Shown here one piece after another: positions 1 to 11,705 of a stretch of 64,000 bases of DNA. A model generated the notes under the pieces. It had not been told where the DNA came from. It ran no database searches and saw only the letters and a list, made by a program, of their open reading frames with translations. A program made the translations under genes and the position numbers. The stretch spans positions 248,001-312,000 of the forward strand of contig WOAB01000595.1 of the NCBI GenBank assembly GCA_027886185.1, in the 5' to 3' direction. Positions within the stretch are counted from its first letter, which is position 1; each line of letters opens with the position of its first letter. The DNA is from Rheum nobile. Taxonomy: Eukaryota > Streptophyta > Magnoliopsida > Caryophyllales > Polygonaceae.

Positions 1-131
1 TATGATTTTAGTATTGTAACTATGTTTTAAGTCAGTTATGACGTCGGAAAAGCCTGGGGTGACTTCGGGGTTTACGTCCGGGGTCATCGGCAGTAGCGCT
101 TTCAAATAGGGTTAAATTTGGGGGTGTTACA
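1..131 (+). repeat. 3' end of TG1 5' LTR
   Basis: Matches 4462-4592 with one visible difference (a at about 108 versus g in the 3' copy). It ends in TGTTACA directly before the primer-binding site. Confidence 0.9.
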
Positions 132-135
132 GAAA

Positions 136-148
136 TGGTATCAGAGCC
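136..148 (+). promoter_or_regulatory. Primer-binding site, initiator tRNA-Met type
   Basis: TGGTATCAGAGCC lies four bases after the 5' LTR end. This is the standard plant tRNA-iMet complementary PBS and marks the start of minus-strand DNA synthesis. Confidence 0.92.
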
Positions 149-495
149 AAATTGTTTTCTAAGAGCTCTGAATTTTTTCAAATAAAAAGCCGTTCATAGT
201 CGTGCCTTCTAAAGTCTGATACGGAAGTTGCTTCTGTGTCTAGAAAGACTAAGATTCTCTCTTCGTCGCCCGAAGGTTAAGGGTGCAGTTCTCATCAGAA
301 GGACTCAGAATAAGTTGAGGTGGTTTTGCCATCTCCAGTTAGACTTGAGTTTTTAGTTCTCTTGTCAGGATTTGAGGTTGTAGAACCTAGTATTCTAGTT
401 CGGAGTTCATCTAGGAAAGTTTACCAAGTTGATCTAAATCTAAGTTGACTTTTATTACATTATGAATAGATATTAATTTGTAAAGTACTTGGACT

Positions 496-1845
496 TTGAT
501 CGGTAATCAGATGGTGAACCCGAGGGACATTATTCGCACTGGTGATGGGTCGAGTAACGACCCGAGACCAGGTGCAAGGATTGATGCAGACCCTGTGGAA
601 GAACACGAGTCTGAGAACAACAATCCAGGAGGCAATGGCCAAGATCAGGCCGACGCTCTAGTGGTGCTCGATGCAGCCACAGTCGCAGCGATCCGGGGGA
701 TTGTCCTGCAAGCAATTACTGAGATAATGCGACCAATCGCACCTCAGGCACAAGCTGTGCCAGCACCTCCAGAAGTTCCGAGATTTGAGGAACAAGGGAA
801 CCGTGTGCTGCAAGGAGGCGTGATCAGGGATAGAGGAGAGTATGGCCGAGCGCTGAAGGCTATTAACTCCATGAGACCCGACAGTTATGATGGAAAAGGA
901 GAGACAGTCAGGGTGGCTCATTGGTTCTCACATATGGAACGGTTATTCCGTAATATTGAGTGCACGAAAGCAGAGAAGGTGCATCTAGCTTCTCTGCAGC
1001 TGAAGGAAGAAGCCAGTGAATGGTGGGAGAGTACCGGCTTAGCTGATAGCCCGGTCTTGACCTGGTCAATGTTTAAGACCAAGATGACGGACCGTTTCTT
1101 CTCTCGAGCTATGAGGGAGGAGAAGCACAAAGAGTTTTTATATCCAAAGACAGAAGGGTTGAAGGTGACGGAGCTCGCCACTAAGTTCAATCATTTGCTG
1201 CAGTATGCAGAACCGCAGATAATCAATGAGGCTCAGAAGATCTGGTACTTCCATGAATGGATGAGCCCAGATATTAAGCCATGGATGGTGCACCACTCAT
1301 GCTCTACTCTGGAACAGTACGTGGATGCGGCCTACAAGTTGGAGGCAACTCTGGAGGAGTCTGCCCGTAAGCGGAAGAAGCAGGTTAAGGAAAAAGGTGG
1401 GCAGCAGGATTGCCAAGCTGGTTCGTTCAAACGACCGGCATCGCCTACTAAGTTTGAGAAGTCTGGTCGTGCTAAGACCGAGACAACTCATTCTGGCTCT
1501 GCCAGGGGCTCAGGTTGGAGCAACAGACCATATCAGTGTTTCAATTGTGGTGCTTTTGGGCACAAGAATTTTGATTGTCAGATTGAGAAGAGATTATGCT
1601 TTGGCTGTGGAAAGGAAGGTCACATGCAAAAGTTCTGTCGTCAGGGAGAGCAGAAAGGAAAGGAGTCGCAGCAAGGGTCTGCTAATTAGAATAACCGGCC
1701 TGAGTATAAACCGGTGGAGGCTCCAAGTCCTTCGATGCAGACAACTGCACAGAATAAAGGGAAGGCCCCAGTAGCTTCTAGAAGTCAAGGTCGACGTCTT
1801 TACGTGATACGTGAGGCGGATGGGCCTGATGTTCCATTTGCTTAA
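496..1845 (+). pseudogene. gag: TG1 gag (capsid-nucleocapsid), one premature amber stop
   Basis: Structural protein that would form the virus-like particle and bind element RNA. The frame opens at 496 and runs 397 codons to TAG at 1687-1689, then continues in the same frame for about 51 codons to TAA at 1843-1845. The tail is conserved in the minus-strand relative near 63000 (shared NKGKAP string), so the amber looks like a mutation rather than the true end. A retrotransposon-gag core lies at about residues 125-290 (WFSHMERLF, EASEWWES, FLYPKTEGLKV). A basic stretch is followed by two CX2CX4HX4C zinc knuckles, CFNCGAFGHKNFDC and CFGCGKEGHMQKFC, at about residues 350-385. The N-terminus is acidic and low-complexity. 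No pol follows. The +1 ORF at 1325-1774 is a shadow. Confidence 0.85.
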
Positions 1846-2164
1846 AGCTTTCTACTTTTGTTGTAGGTTGTAGATGTGGGTGTTTACCTAGTCTTTTGTT
1901 ATGAATGGTTGTGTTAGTAAGTTTAAGTAGGCAGCAGGGTTTGTAACCTTTTGTTGTAAATATTCTTGCTAATATAAATATTTGGTTGAAGCCAAGCAGT
2001 TGTGCAGTAAGGGTGTACCTTTGGTACAAGTTTTGTGCTCCAAGTTAGAAACCGAGAGGTTACTTAGGAGACTGAGGCGGGTATGCTTAGATACTTTCCC
2101 TAATGGTTGTCGGCCTTGAATGATGCAAGCTTCGGGGTCGAAACTTAAAATAAGGGGGTAGTAA
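1846..2164 (+). other. TG1 3' untranslated region with polypurine tract
   Basis: No credible ORF. The purine run AAAATAAGGGGG near 2147-2158, six bases before the 3' LTR, is the PPT that primes plus-strand DNA. Confidence 0.75.
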
Positions 2165-2610
2165 TGTAACACCCCGTAATTTTTAAGGGTATTTTGAAAT
2201 TTTATTTTTCTTATGCCCGAATTGCTAGACGGATTTAATTCAGAGAAGATCGGACATTCTGTAATATGTCTGAGCTCTGTAGATTTTTCCGAGCATTATA
2301 TAATACAGATAAGGTGTTTTTGGGGTTAATGTATCGTTAGTGTACGAATATATTTAACCCGGAGTTAAGAAATTTGAGCAAAACCGACTTCGGACAAGAA
2401 TTAGTGGAATTGGCCTTCACCGCACCCGGCGCCAGGAGCCACCGCACCCGCGGCGAGACCATTTCCCTGAGCGTGTCGTCTTCCTCGCGAGGCGGTTACT
2501 GTAGCGCCTCTGTTTTCTCTGTTTTGGACAGTCAAGTGGACGAGCCACTTGGCCTTTGCTTTGTCCCCTTGTCCCCGGCTTGTCCCCTTGGAGGTGGTTC
2601 GGATTTGGGC

Positions 2611-2619
2611 TATAAAAGG
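2611..2619 (+). promoter_or_regulatory. TATA box of TG1 LTR
   Basis: TATAAAAGG about 450 bp into the LTR. The related solo LTR has the same box in reverse at 42951-42959, which supports it as the LTR pol II promoter. Confidence 0.7.
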
Positions 2620-3499
2620 GAGTGAAACCGAAGCCAAGAGCTCTCTTCTTCTTCCTCCTTTTCTCCTCTGTTTTCTCCATTAAAACCGAGCTTGTGAGCT
2701 TCGTGTATGGGAGAGATCGAGTGGTTCTTGAGTTGAGAAGGTGCTCTTGAGTGTTGTTGGAAGCTTTGAAGTGTTGGGAGATCAAACCAAGAACAAATCG
2801 AAGTCGAACGAATCGATTTGGGTAAGTTTTCTCCATGGCCGCTGTCAAGTTCTCGCCTCTGTGCATCCACCGCACCCGCGGCGAGCTTGTCCGAGTGTGT
2901 GTTTTGTGGTTTGGCTTTGGGCTTGGCTCGTTTCCTTTGATTTATTCTTGTATTCTTTAGATTCATATATAAGTGTATTGAATCTAACTTAGGGTCTTGT
3001 TATGGGCCATTTCTTAGGGATTTAATATCCAAGATCTGCTCCAGTTTCAGATCCAGGAACTAGACGTTGCTCTGCTTGATTCGAACTTGTCGGATCTAAG
3101 GCAAGTGGCGGTTCTCTCTTGTTCATCATTCCATATTTGATTATTTATCAATAGTTTTGTTGTTAAATAATTTGGGATGATTGTTAATTATGTTGGAAAT
3201 TTGTTTGATAACGTTATGTGAAATAAAACGGATATTATTACTAGGTTGTATATTCTGCTAGAACCGACGCTAGTATATGATAGATTTGTTGTGCAGGTGA
3301 AGGCCGTAAGGGTCCTTGATATGATTTATTGTGTGTGGCTTAGATTATTAAATCTAGGGTGATAGTTGTTCAGGTTGAGCCGTGATGGTTCTCTGTGTGA
3401 TGTGTTTGCGTGTTTAACTGTTAGTTAGCACGAGTATTCGTAGGAGCGCCTGGATCCGTTGTGTTCCATGGGCGTTTCTTTATAACTGTTTAGGGTAAT

Positions 3500-3785
3500 T
3501 AAAACCCATGCGATAGTAAAAGTTTGGACTTTGTGAGGTTCATTCTTTATAAGGGCGATTAATACCCAATGCGATAGTAAAAGTTTGGACTTTGTGAGGT
3601 TCATTCTTTATAAGGGCGATTAAGACCCAATGCGATAGTGAAAGTTTGGACTCCGAGAGGTTCATTCTTTATAAGGGCGATTAAGACCCAATGCGATAGT
3701 AAAAGTTTGGACTTTGTGAGGTTCATTCTTTATAAGGGCAATTAAGACCCAATGCGATAGTTAGAGGTTTGGATCCTGTGAGGTC
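3500..3785 (+). repeat. 61-bp tandem repeat inside TG1 LTR, about 4.5 copies
   Basis: The phrase AGTTTGGACTTTGTGAGG recurs at 3521, 3582, 3643 and 3704 (exact 61-bp steps), with a decayed copy near 3765. Each unit also carries CATTCTTTATAAGGGCGATT and ACCCAATGCGATAGT. It lies downstream of the TATA box, so it is probably transcribed. Confidence 0.9.
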
Positions 3786-4592
3786 CAGTTAAAATTTTAT
3801 AACGTGATATGTGTGTGTGTGGTCATTTAATTCAGATAAGTGCCTGAAAGCACCTAATTAATGAACGTTGGCGAGTAGTGCAACGTAGCGCTAGTGCAGC
3901 TAGGATTGTTCGTCTAGCTTGGATCGCTTGTATGCGATGTGGTGTGCTTGTGTGTTTGATTATGTTTCCCAACATTTGTCATGTTTCCTATAAGGCTCAT
4001 TTCATTTGGAGTCTTCTTTTGAGATTGATTGCTGTGAGACTCGATCTCCAGAATCTTCTGTTGTGCATACCTTTTGTTATTCTAGTAGGAGTATGGTGGT
4101 TGACTATCGCCATCGGTTTTTGATTCGAGAAGCGATGAGTCTAACCTAATACGACTGCTTCGAACCACTCTGCTTTGTACCCTTGCTAGTCTATTCATTT
4201 AGACTAACCAACCGTTATATTCCTTGCATGGTTGGCTGGTGTCATCCGTTCGATTCGGCACATCAGGTGTGTTGCAGTTCCGTGAAGGCTAGAACGACTA
4301 TGAAGATGAACGGTGTTTTCGACAAGTTGTTTTGTCGCTTTGTTTACAAGTTTTCCGTTGTGCTATTTTGTATTTTGTTAAAGATTTTCGCTGTTGTATT
4401 TCTGATTATTGGGTCGTTTTCGGAATCGTGTAATTCCGCGACCATGTGGTTTAATAAAAGTTATGATTTTAGTATTGTAACTATGTTTTAAGTCAGTTAT
4501 GACGTCGGAAAAGCCTGGGGTGACTTCGGGGTTTACGTCCGGGGTCATCGGCAGTAGCGCTTTCAAATGGGGTTAAATTTGGGGGTGTTACA

Positions 4593-5120
4593 AAGAGCTA
4601 CTTAAAAGATGGCTAAAGAGAGTTGTTATCGAGGTTTCTTGCTCTTAAACAAGTCACATCATCGAGTGAACGAAGACCTTCATCTCAAGGTATCAAATAA
4701 TTACTGCTTGTAAATAGGTTTATCTTCCTACTTTGTACATTCTTCAGACACTCTTCCTTAGCTCTCACACCAAACAGAGGCAAAGCTCTGTTTTCTGCTT
4801 GTAAACAGAGGCAAAGCCAGCCTCCCGCCCTTGCCACTGTGATAATTCAATGCGACCATAATTCATTTTTCAGCATACCCACAGGCTTCAAATACACGTG
4901 AAGGCCGATCTGAATCCAATTTCTTATGGGTATGTCTAACCTGGATTCAAATTAAACATCAAAAGTCAGAAAATAAAAGGGATGACGAAAACATACGGGC
5001 AAACCTAACCTGTGCAGTTATGGGATATGTATAGATGCTGACGGGTTTTTGCTTTTGAGGAGTCTGTGGTGGCCTGAAGTAATTTTTTGTCATCGGAGGA
5101 TGTTTAGACTTACATAGTTA
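4593..5120. other. Intergenic sequence right of TG1, no clear feature
   Basis: Host-like DNA of mixed composition. Short minus-strand stretches around 4850-5080 look exon-like (open, followed by GT donors) and share orientation with the RIBA pseudogene, but I recognise no protein in them. Confidence 0.4.
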
Positions 5121-5665
5121 AATGTTAGTCAATTTTAAATTTCAGAGCAATATTTACTTTGTCAGGCCATACTTATACAAAGTCAAGTCATATATATACT
5201 ATGTCAGGTCAATGGTCTTTTATTTTACATAATTTCAAATGTTAGTCAATTTCAAATTTTAGAGCAATATTCACTTTGTCAGGATACATTTATACAAAGT
5301 CAAGTCACATGTATACTATGTCAGGTCAATGCTCTTTTATTTTACATAATTTTAAATGTTAGTCAATTTTAAATTTCAGAGCAATATTTACTTTGTCAAG
5401 CCATACTTATACAAAGTCAAGTCACATGTATACTATGTCAGGTCAATGCTCTTTTATTTCACATAATTTTAAATGTTAGTCAATTTCAAATTTCAGAGCA
5501 ATATTCACTTTGTCAAGACACATTTATACAAAGTCAAGTCACATGTATACTATGTCAGGTCAATGCTCTTTTATTTTACATAATTTTAAATGTTAGTCAA
5601 TTTTAAATTTCAGAGCAATATTTACTTTGTCAGGCCACACTTATACAAAGTCAAGTCACATAGAG
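5121..5665. repeat. 117-bp tandem repeat array, about 4.6 copies
   Basis: AATGTTAGTCAATTT recurs at 5121, 5238, 5355, 5472 and 5589, exactly 117 bp apart. Each unit contains an inverted pair (ACTTTGTC ... ACAAAGT) separated by about 15 bp, plus TATACTATGTCAGGTCAATG. Copies differ at a few positions, including alternating ATTTAC/ATTCAC variants that suggest a higher-order dimer. Confidence 0.92.
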
Positions 5666-6459
5666 ATAGACGAGCAGAGAGAGATATTAGAGAATAGAGA
5701 GGAGAGAGAGTAGGATTAGAGAAAGGGGTTTATTTGATATTCATTTGATACCTCTCCATTACATGTGTGATGGATAATACCCAAATATCCAATACATGAC
5801 ATTACTCCCCCTTTTACAAAAGTTTTGCCCTCAAAGCTTAAAAAAAATACCCATCACAACACAAATACCCATCACAACACAAATGCAGCTCAATTTGAAA
5901 AAGCCTATGAGCAAACCAAGCCTCTCTTAAACTGCTTGTATCCACTTGCACCGCCTAGTGCCACATGATAAATGTGGAAGACTCCAAACTAGTTGCTATA
6001 GCAAAAGTTCCTCAATATCAGCACAAACTCAGCAAAAATTCAGCATCACACATCACACTCGAAATTCTGCAAATATATTTGATCCAAGACATTCACCACT
6101 GCCTACAGCTAGCATAGAACCAAGAAATTCAGCAACTAACTTTCTTGCAACCACTTCCTTGCAACTAACTCTCTCCAGCAATCCCTCGATTGAAGCCAAG
6201 ACATTCAGCAAACTAATATTCAGCCACAACATTACGAGCTTTCTGACACCAAACTAACTCTCTCCAGCAAGACATTTAGCAAACTAACTCTCTCCAGCAA
6301 GACATTCATCAAACTATTACCTCTCTTTGATGCAGCCAGAGCAGAAAAATCTCTTTTTGCAACTGAGTCACTTGTTCAAACTAACATTACGAGCTTTCTG
6401 ACACCAATGGCACTTCCTTCTCCCACCTTGACCACCAGCAATGCTTGTTTGCTTGCTTC
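5666..6459 (-). other. Degenerate minus-strand LTR-element 3' end and CT-rich repeats
   Basis: 5666-5720 is GAGA-rich. At 5791-5815 AATACATGACA is followed by TTACTCCCCCTTTTAC. On the minus strand this reads as a PPT (AAAAGGGGGAGTAA) followed by an LTR start TGTCATGTATT, the usual end of a gypsy pol/PPT/LTR junction. From 5940 to 6370 loosely repeated phrases such as AACTAACTCTCTCCAGCAAG and ACATTCAGCAAACTA occur. The 103-residue ORF at 5946-6257 is made of these repeats and is not considered coding. Confidence 0.4.
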
Positions 6460-7219
6460 TCAGACGACAAGTCCAGCTTCAAGAAATCCAGATAACGGCC
6501 CTTGAATATCTGAGCCGTAAACATGTCCCATCTTCAATCGCTTCGTCTCCAGATACTTCCTGTTTTCATCTCTTATGGGCGTCAAAACAGGAACTCTACC
6601 CACAATTGCCAATCCGTAACCCTTTAGTCCTATGAACTTTGCTAGATTGTTAGTCATCAGCCGCATGGTTCGAACTCCTACGTCTCTTAAAATCTAGCCT
6701 CCATCAAAGTCAAAAACAACAGCACAACAATACATGAAGAATTGCAGAGAAAAATTGCTACTAAAACTGAAACGAATTGAGCAGTTTCTTGACATTTGCA
6801 TGTCTAACCTGAGCGCCAATTCCATACTCGCGTGCATCAACAGCTAGTCCAAGTTCAAGGTTGGAGCTTGTGGCCTAAGTAGATTCCTCGGCCTTCATGG
6901 CCTCTTAGATAAAGCACGACTCCTCTTCCGGCCTGTTCAATCAACTGCATTGCCAAGTCCAGCTGATTTCCACAATCGCATCGAGCTGATCCAAACACAT
7001 CCCCCGTGAGGCACTTTGAATGAACTCTCACAAGCACATCTTGACCATCTCCAATGTCTCCCTATTTAAGGGTAATTGTAATTGAAACGACATTAGTAAG
7101 CTTAGCTTCTTTTCTAGTGTATACAGAATGAAACAAAGCCTCCGAACATTGACATTGTCCTAACCTTTAAAATTGCCACCGCTGTCCTCTCAACCAGTTT
7201 CTCCCTTTTCCTCCAGTAC
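6460..7219 (-). pseudogene. Fragmentary riboflavin biosynthesis gene, GTP cyclohydrolase II domain (RIBA-type)
   Basis: Three exon-like blocks on the minus strand. 7165-7219 encodes KREKLVERTAVA, ending in a GTTAGG donor. 6809-7061 opens after an AG and encodes the GTP cyclohydrolase II signature [20 protein letters not shown], with the zinc-ligand cysteines, then LRGHEGRGI. 6460-6693 encodes ILRDVGVRTMRLMTNN and GLKGYGLAIVGRVPVL and ends in a stop. GCH II opens the GTP imidazole ring in the first step of riboflavin synthesis; in plants it is the C-terminal half of plastid RIBA. Breaks: after GHKL about 15 codons are missing and the frame shifts before ELGLAVDAREYGIGAQ; the segment joining the first two blocks is absent; no DHBP-synthase half lies upstream. 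Family identity is secure, function is not expected. The symbol is left blank because RIBA1/2/3 cannot be separated here. Confidence 0.85.
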
Positions 7220-9230
7220 CTACAAGAGGATGAAAGAATAGAGCTAGGTCGGTTTATGCAAACACATTATCCAGGGCTTGTTGCCAGCATGGAAGAATAG
7301 AGCTAGGTAGGTTTCAAATTTTGTATCAGATCGGGGAATTAGGGATTTGGTTGCTAAATCATATAAGAAACTAAATCCTTTGAGAAACCCTAAATCACAA
7401 TAAATTTGTAAGGAAGATCGGAGGAGTTACCATGTCGCCGAGACCCGTAAGATTGTGGCAGATGAATCAGTAGAAGTGGTGGCGGACGACGATGCGTAGC
7501 TTTTCGTTGCAGACATTGACGGAGCGGAGGAGTGTGAGAGAGCCTTCATCGAGAGACGGATATGATGGAAGGAGAGGCTGAGAGCGGCATCTCCGAGGAA
7601 CTCCAGCCAGAAGCAGAGGAGGGAACTCCAGCCGGCTGCCATCGGGGAAGACAGAGGCAGAGGAGGGAGACGAAGGGTTTATGATTTGGGATTGATTAGG
7701 GTTAAAAATTGGGATTTATTAACAAAATTAAGATTGATTTTATCTTTTTTTTAAAAAAGTTTTAATGATTTATCTGATTTTTTTCATTTAAAAGAAAAGC
7801 TAAATTCAACAATTAACAATAGCAAAAATGTCAAAAATCTGGTAGTTTTGCAATACTTTTGAAAATATGGTATATTTGCTAGTTGCTTTAGCAAATATGG
7901 TATATTTGCTAATGAGCCTTATTTAAAAATATTTGTATCACGTTTTTAAATGTAAACTACACTCTAATTAATTGAGAAAAATAATATATTTAAAAACTTT
8001 TATATAAAAATGATACAGAATAATTAAACCAAAATTTTACAAACATCATATAGTATATGTAGTCTTTCTAATTATATGTGTTGGCACATTTTATACATAC
8101 CTATAAAACATATTGTATATCAGTATATATACTATTATTTGTTGAAGTCTATTAAATTTAATTATTATTTTATAACTATTTATACTAATATAAATAATAT
8201 GATATTATATTAATCTAAAATAAATTGACAAATAATTTTATATATTTTATATTCATTTAGATGTAAGGTTCTGATATGAACTCATAATTTTTTATAAAGT
8301 CTTACAATTGTAACACCTTATTATAGGTTAATTTAGAATTGCTTATATATTTATGTTTATATGTATATTTTTATTCATTAATTTTAATTTTGAATACTTG
8401 TTTATGATAGATATGCAAACTACTATTATGGTAATAACAATAATAGTGAATAGTTATTTTGGATGAAAAAGGGAAAAAACATACATAATTTTACTTCATA
8501 TTTAAAATAACTTTTTTTCCAAATAAATTCTTTGCATAACTCTTAATTTTTACGGTAACAATTATGTTTTAAAAACTACTATTTTTTTCTATTCTCAAAT
8601 TAAGGTGAAATTCAACACTACCGATCTTCGAAATTAGTTTGCAAGTCTCAAAAGTTCTTTAAAGATTTCCCATGCGTGTTAGTGGACCCAATATAACATG
8701 ACAAATAGTAGTTACACTTTTGAATAGAGATTTTAGTAGATTATTACGTTTTGATTTATTAATGGATTCAATTCATACTAAATATGTTGGTGATTGTTAC
8801 TATATAGGAGTTACATGTTAAAATATGTTAAATGTTACCATATTTCATTTGTCTATATTTAAACATTTTAAATGCATTAAAATTGTTACAAAACTCAAAA
8901 GTATATTACACAATAAATAATTGGTTAAATTAAAAAATGACAGTTGGTTGTTCTAAAACTATTACAAATTACCTTTTCTAATATATTTATTTTTTGTATA
9001 TTAAAATACAAATCAATCATTTTGAGTTTTGCTTTGAAAAAACATTTTGAATTTATAGGTATAATTCTAAGTTTATAATAGATGAGTTGGTGCATTGATT
9101 GTCCTAAACCTTATATGTATAATCTTTTATACTACATAATTGTTGATATAAGATGGGTATTGATTAGAAAACTCTACTCTATATGTTAAAAAAAGCATGC
9201 AAGTGTTATGTTTTCATAGGACGATCTGAA
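7220..9230. other. Intergenic, mostly AT-rich; no supported gene
   Basis: 7427-7642 holds a 71-residue minus-strand ORF with a Ser/Thr/Ala-rich tail ending at a possible GT donor. It lies in a CpG-richer patch that resembles the 5' exon or UTR of a gene, but it has no recognisable domain. From 7690 the sequence is strongly AT-rich with only short poly-A/T runs. Confidence 0.4.
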
Positions 9231-10220
9231 CCGACCCGATCCGACCCGTCTTGACCCGATGTTAAATCATGCACGACATTGATCTGAACCCGAAGTGACC
9301 CGAAATCCGAATTATCCGCCCGAAATCCGCCTGATCCGCCCATTTGCCACCAGTATAACTATGGATTCATATAACCACATGGTACCATATATACTTTCCC
9401 TTCTAACTTAAACAAGGTATATAGTAACCTTATCTCAAAAAGAGTTTCACCATCTTAGACTACACCATTTACAACACTTGTCATTAACTCACTTATCAAC
9501 TATCTCACAGCTGTCACTATTATGCATAATAAAATACAAATGTAAAGTCAATGCGTACAACAACTTTGAAACCTAAACTTTTCCAAATCATCTTCTCCAA
9601 AACACTTCCTCATTAAACGAACTCATCAGAAATATCACTTGGCACTACTTTTCAATTAGTCCCCTAGGGTTGAAAATGGACACAAGTTGTATAATTATCT
9701 TTAATGAGTACATACTATTACTACTCGGTTCACCCTCACTTCCATAAGGGGCAAGTCTAACACGGTATATGCAATAACTTCAACATAATATCAACCCCGT
9801 CAATCCTATCTCTATCAGTTCCTCACAACATATGTACCTCTCAGTCTGCACGCTTCCTCATAAATTCTATATTAGTACAACACTTTATCATTCCACACAA
9901 AATAATTAAGGGCCCAATGTAGTATACAATACAATAAGATCGATCAATCACGCAATTTCCCAAAGCTTATTAATCATCAAGTTAATAACCTTAATTACCA
10001 AGAATACCCTCATATTATACAATTCCCACTTCACCGGCTTATGATAGTCTTAACTTATAACATTCCCTTGTATTAGCTTTGCTACTAGGTATAAAAGTAT
10101 CACACTCACTTAATTCATACATAAACATTCTCATACTGCCTTTATTACCCAAGAAGGAATTTAAGTACGAAACCTAATATATTACTCGATCGATCATCAC
10201 TCATAGACTCTACTTACAAC
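9231..10220. other. Intergenic DNA left of Athila-like A
   Basis: 9231-9350 is a cluster of CCCGAAC/GACCCG words ('GACCCGATCCGACCCG'), a dispersed repeat style common in plant intergenic DNA. The remainder has no ORF or repeat that I can support. Its last five bases ACAAC are the TSD of the next element. Confidence 0.4.
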
Positions 10221-11622
10221 TGATCAGCTCTACTTTGTAGTGCTTAACTAGGAGTTGTTACCGGAGTTTTAGGTACTGTTTGTATGGGTTTAGAGCATAA
10301 GTTAGGAGAATGGAGAAGAAATGTTGATTTGGTGGTTTCAAGAGCTTAAATGAAGATTTATTAAAGATGGAGTCGAAGCCACGAGAGAAGCCACATGAGA
10401 AGACCACAAGAGGAGCTGAAGAAGCAACAAGAAGATTTCCGCGGGCGCGGCAGCCACCGCCGCGGTCGCGGAATAATGCGAGAAGCAGCGAGACTCCAGA
10501 AAGTTTTCCGCGGTCGCGGATATCATGTCGCGGTCATGGATACTGTTCACACGCGGGAGTCGGGATTTCGTCCGAGTTTACTTTATTTCTTTTATTTCCG
10601 TTTATTTCCTTTTAGATATTATTTCCTATCTTATGGAAACTAGGTTTTGCTAGGTTTATATCTTTCTTTTCATTAGCAGCCTTTTCATATTATTCAAATT
10701 CATTATTCAAGTTTACACATTATCGTTCAGTTTTTCCCTTAGAGTTTTTATGCTTTGAATACTATGAAGAACTAAGCAACTTTTGCTTAGTCCGACGATT
10801 AAAGCCTTCGTTTGTATTTGGTTGTGAGATTATAATTCTATTTCCTTTCCTTTGATTATATTAAATCTCTCTATGCTTCATCCCATTGAGTTTTACTGAT
10901 TTCTCTAGTCTGATCATCTAGTTTCATTGGTATTATTCATACTGCAGGATTAGGGTTTTGAATTCTATTAGTTGATCTAGTTCATTAATTGCTGTGATTA
11001 GTATTATTAATATTAGTTTCCCTAGCCTGACAATCTAGTTGAAATTGATATTATCTATAGTACTAGTTCCCTTAATCTGGTCAACTTGTTGAGATTAATA
11101 TTGTTCATCCTTAATTCAGAATAGCAAACATGATATTTTAGGACTGGTTGGACTAGTTTATTGTGAAGAGAATTGATTACATGTCGAGTACTGATGGGTT
11201 GTTAAGTATTGCATGTATCCTGGTTAATTCCTATGCTTACTGGTGCTATTGAATTGAATCTTGATAGTTTCTTGATTATTTGATAGTTAGGGTTACCAAG
11301 ACTGGTTGGACTGATAACTATTTCAGAATAGGGACATGAATATTCATTTGAAGGAATTGAGATAATCTAGGATCAACCAATCAAACTGAATGGTGGATAT
11401 TTGTCTGGCTAAGTTATTTCTCACCCATAGATTACACATTTTGCTTTAATTTACTTTGTTACTCATTTAAAACCAAACCCCCCATTTTGTTACCATTGGC
11501 ATACACCTTTGCACTTAGGAAGATTGCTTACCTCCCTGTGGGATTCGACCCTTGCTTGCCTACTATACTTAGTTAGGTTTTTGAGGATTACTTTGATAGG
11601 CATCACGACTTTAGCCACATAA
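10221..11622 (+). repeat. Athila-like A 5' LTR (1402 bp)
   Basis: Starts TGATCAGCTCTAC. Its last two bases are AA where the 3' LTR has CA, a point change at the terminus. It contains two paired near-palindromes, 10439-10471 and 10508-10539. Near its 3' end it has the CTGTGGGATTCGACCC block shared with Athila-like B and C. Confidence 0.9.
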
Positions 11623-11626
11623 AATT

Positions 11627-11643
11627 TGGCGCTGTTGCTGGGG
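11627..11643 (+). promoter_or_regulatory. PBS, tRNA-Asp type, Athila-like A
   Basis: TGGCGCTGTTGCTGGGG, two C-to-T steps away from the usual TGGCGCCGTTGCCGGGG seen intact (reverse) in Athila-like C. Confidence 0.85.
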
Positions 11644-11705
11644 AGGCATAGTTTTAATTTTTCTTTGTGTGTGTTTGTGTGCCAACTTTTGTGTGGACCT
11701 ATCTT

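Larger units (their letters stand above)
1..4592 (+). mobile_element. TG1: gag-only Ty3/gypsy-type LTR element (TR-GAG-like), 5' truncated by window edge
   Basis: Visible parts in order: the last 131 bp of the 5' LTR, a tRNA-iMet-type PBS, one gag reading frame, a short 3' untranslated stretch with a PPT, and a complete 2.43-kb 3' LTR. The 131 bp of 5' LTR differ from the matching end of the 3' LTR at one base by eye, so the insertion looks young. Only about 320 bp separate the gag stop from the 3' LTR and no protease, RT, RNase H or integrase is present. The element is therefore non-autonomous by design, as described for plant TR-GAG elements. LTR ends (TGTAACACCCC...GGTGTTACA) are typical of Tekay/Del-like chromoviruses; that assignment is inference. 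Relatives in this window: the solo LTR at 40580-43447 and the minus-strand copy from 53000. The left TSD is outside the window. Confidence 0.88.
2165..4592 (+). repeat. TG1 3' LTR (2428 bp)
   Basis: Starts TGTAACACCCCG and ends GGGGTGTTACA, directly after the PPT. It is unusually long for an element with a coding region of only about 1.35 kb. It contains a TATA box near 2611, GC-rich near-palindromes at 2420-2453 and 2870-2881, and a 61-bp tandem array at 3500-3785. Short ORFs inside (2374-2625, 3878-4491) have no recognisable domains and are not annotated. Confidence 0.88.

Noticed and set aside
5946..6257. 103-residue ORF as a gene
   Set aside because: Built from short repeated CT/CA phrases, with no domain and no conserved start context.
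6460..7219. Functional RIBA gene
   Set aside because: Missing exon, 15-codon deletion and frameshift inside the catalytic domain, and no DHBP synthase half.
7427..7642. First exon of a host gene on the minus strand
   Set aside because: Open for 71 codons with a possible donor, but no identifiable product and no downstream exon in frame.
10367..10643. 82-residue ORFs within the Athila-like A LTR
   Set aside because: Also present at 15335-15620 because the LTR is duplicated. Two frames are open over the palindromes and no protein family is recognisable.
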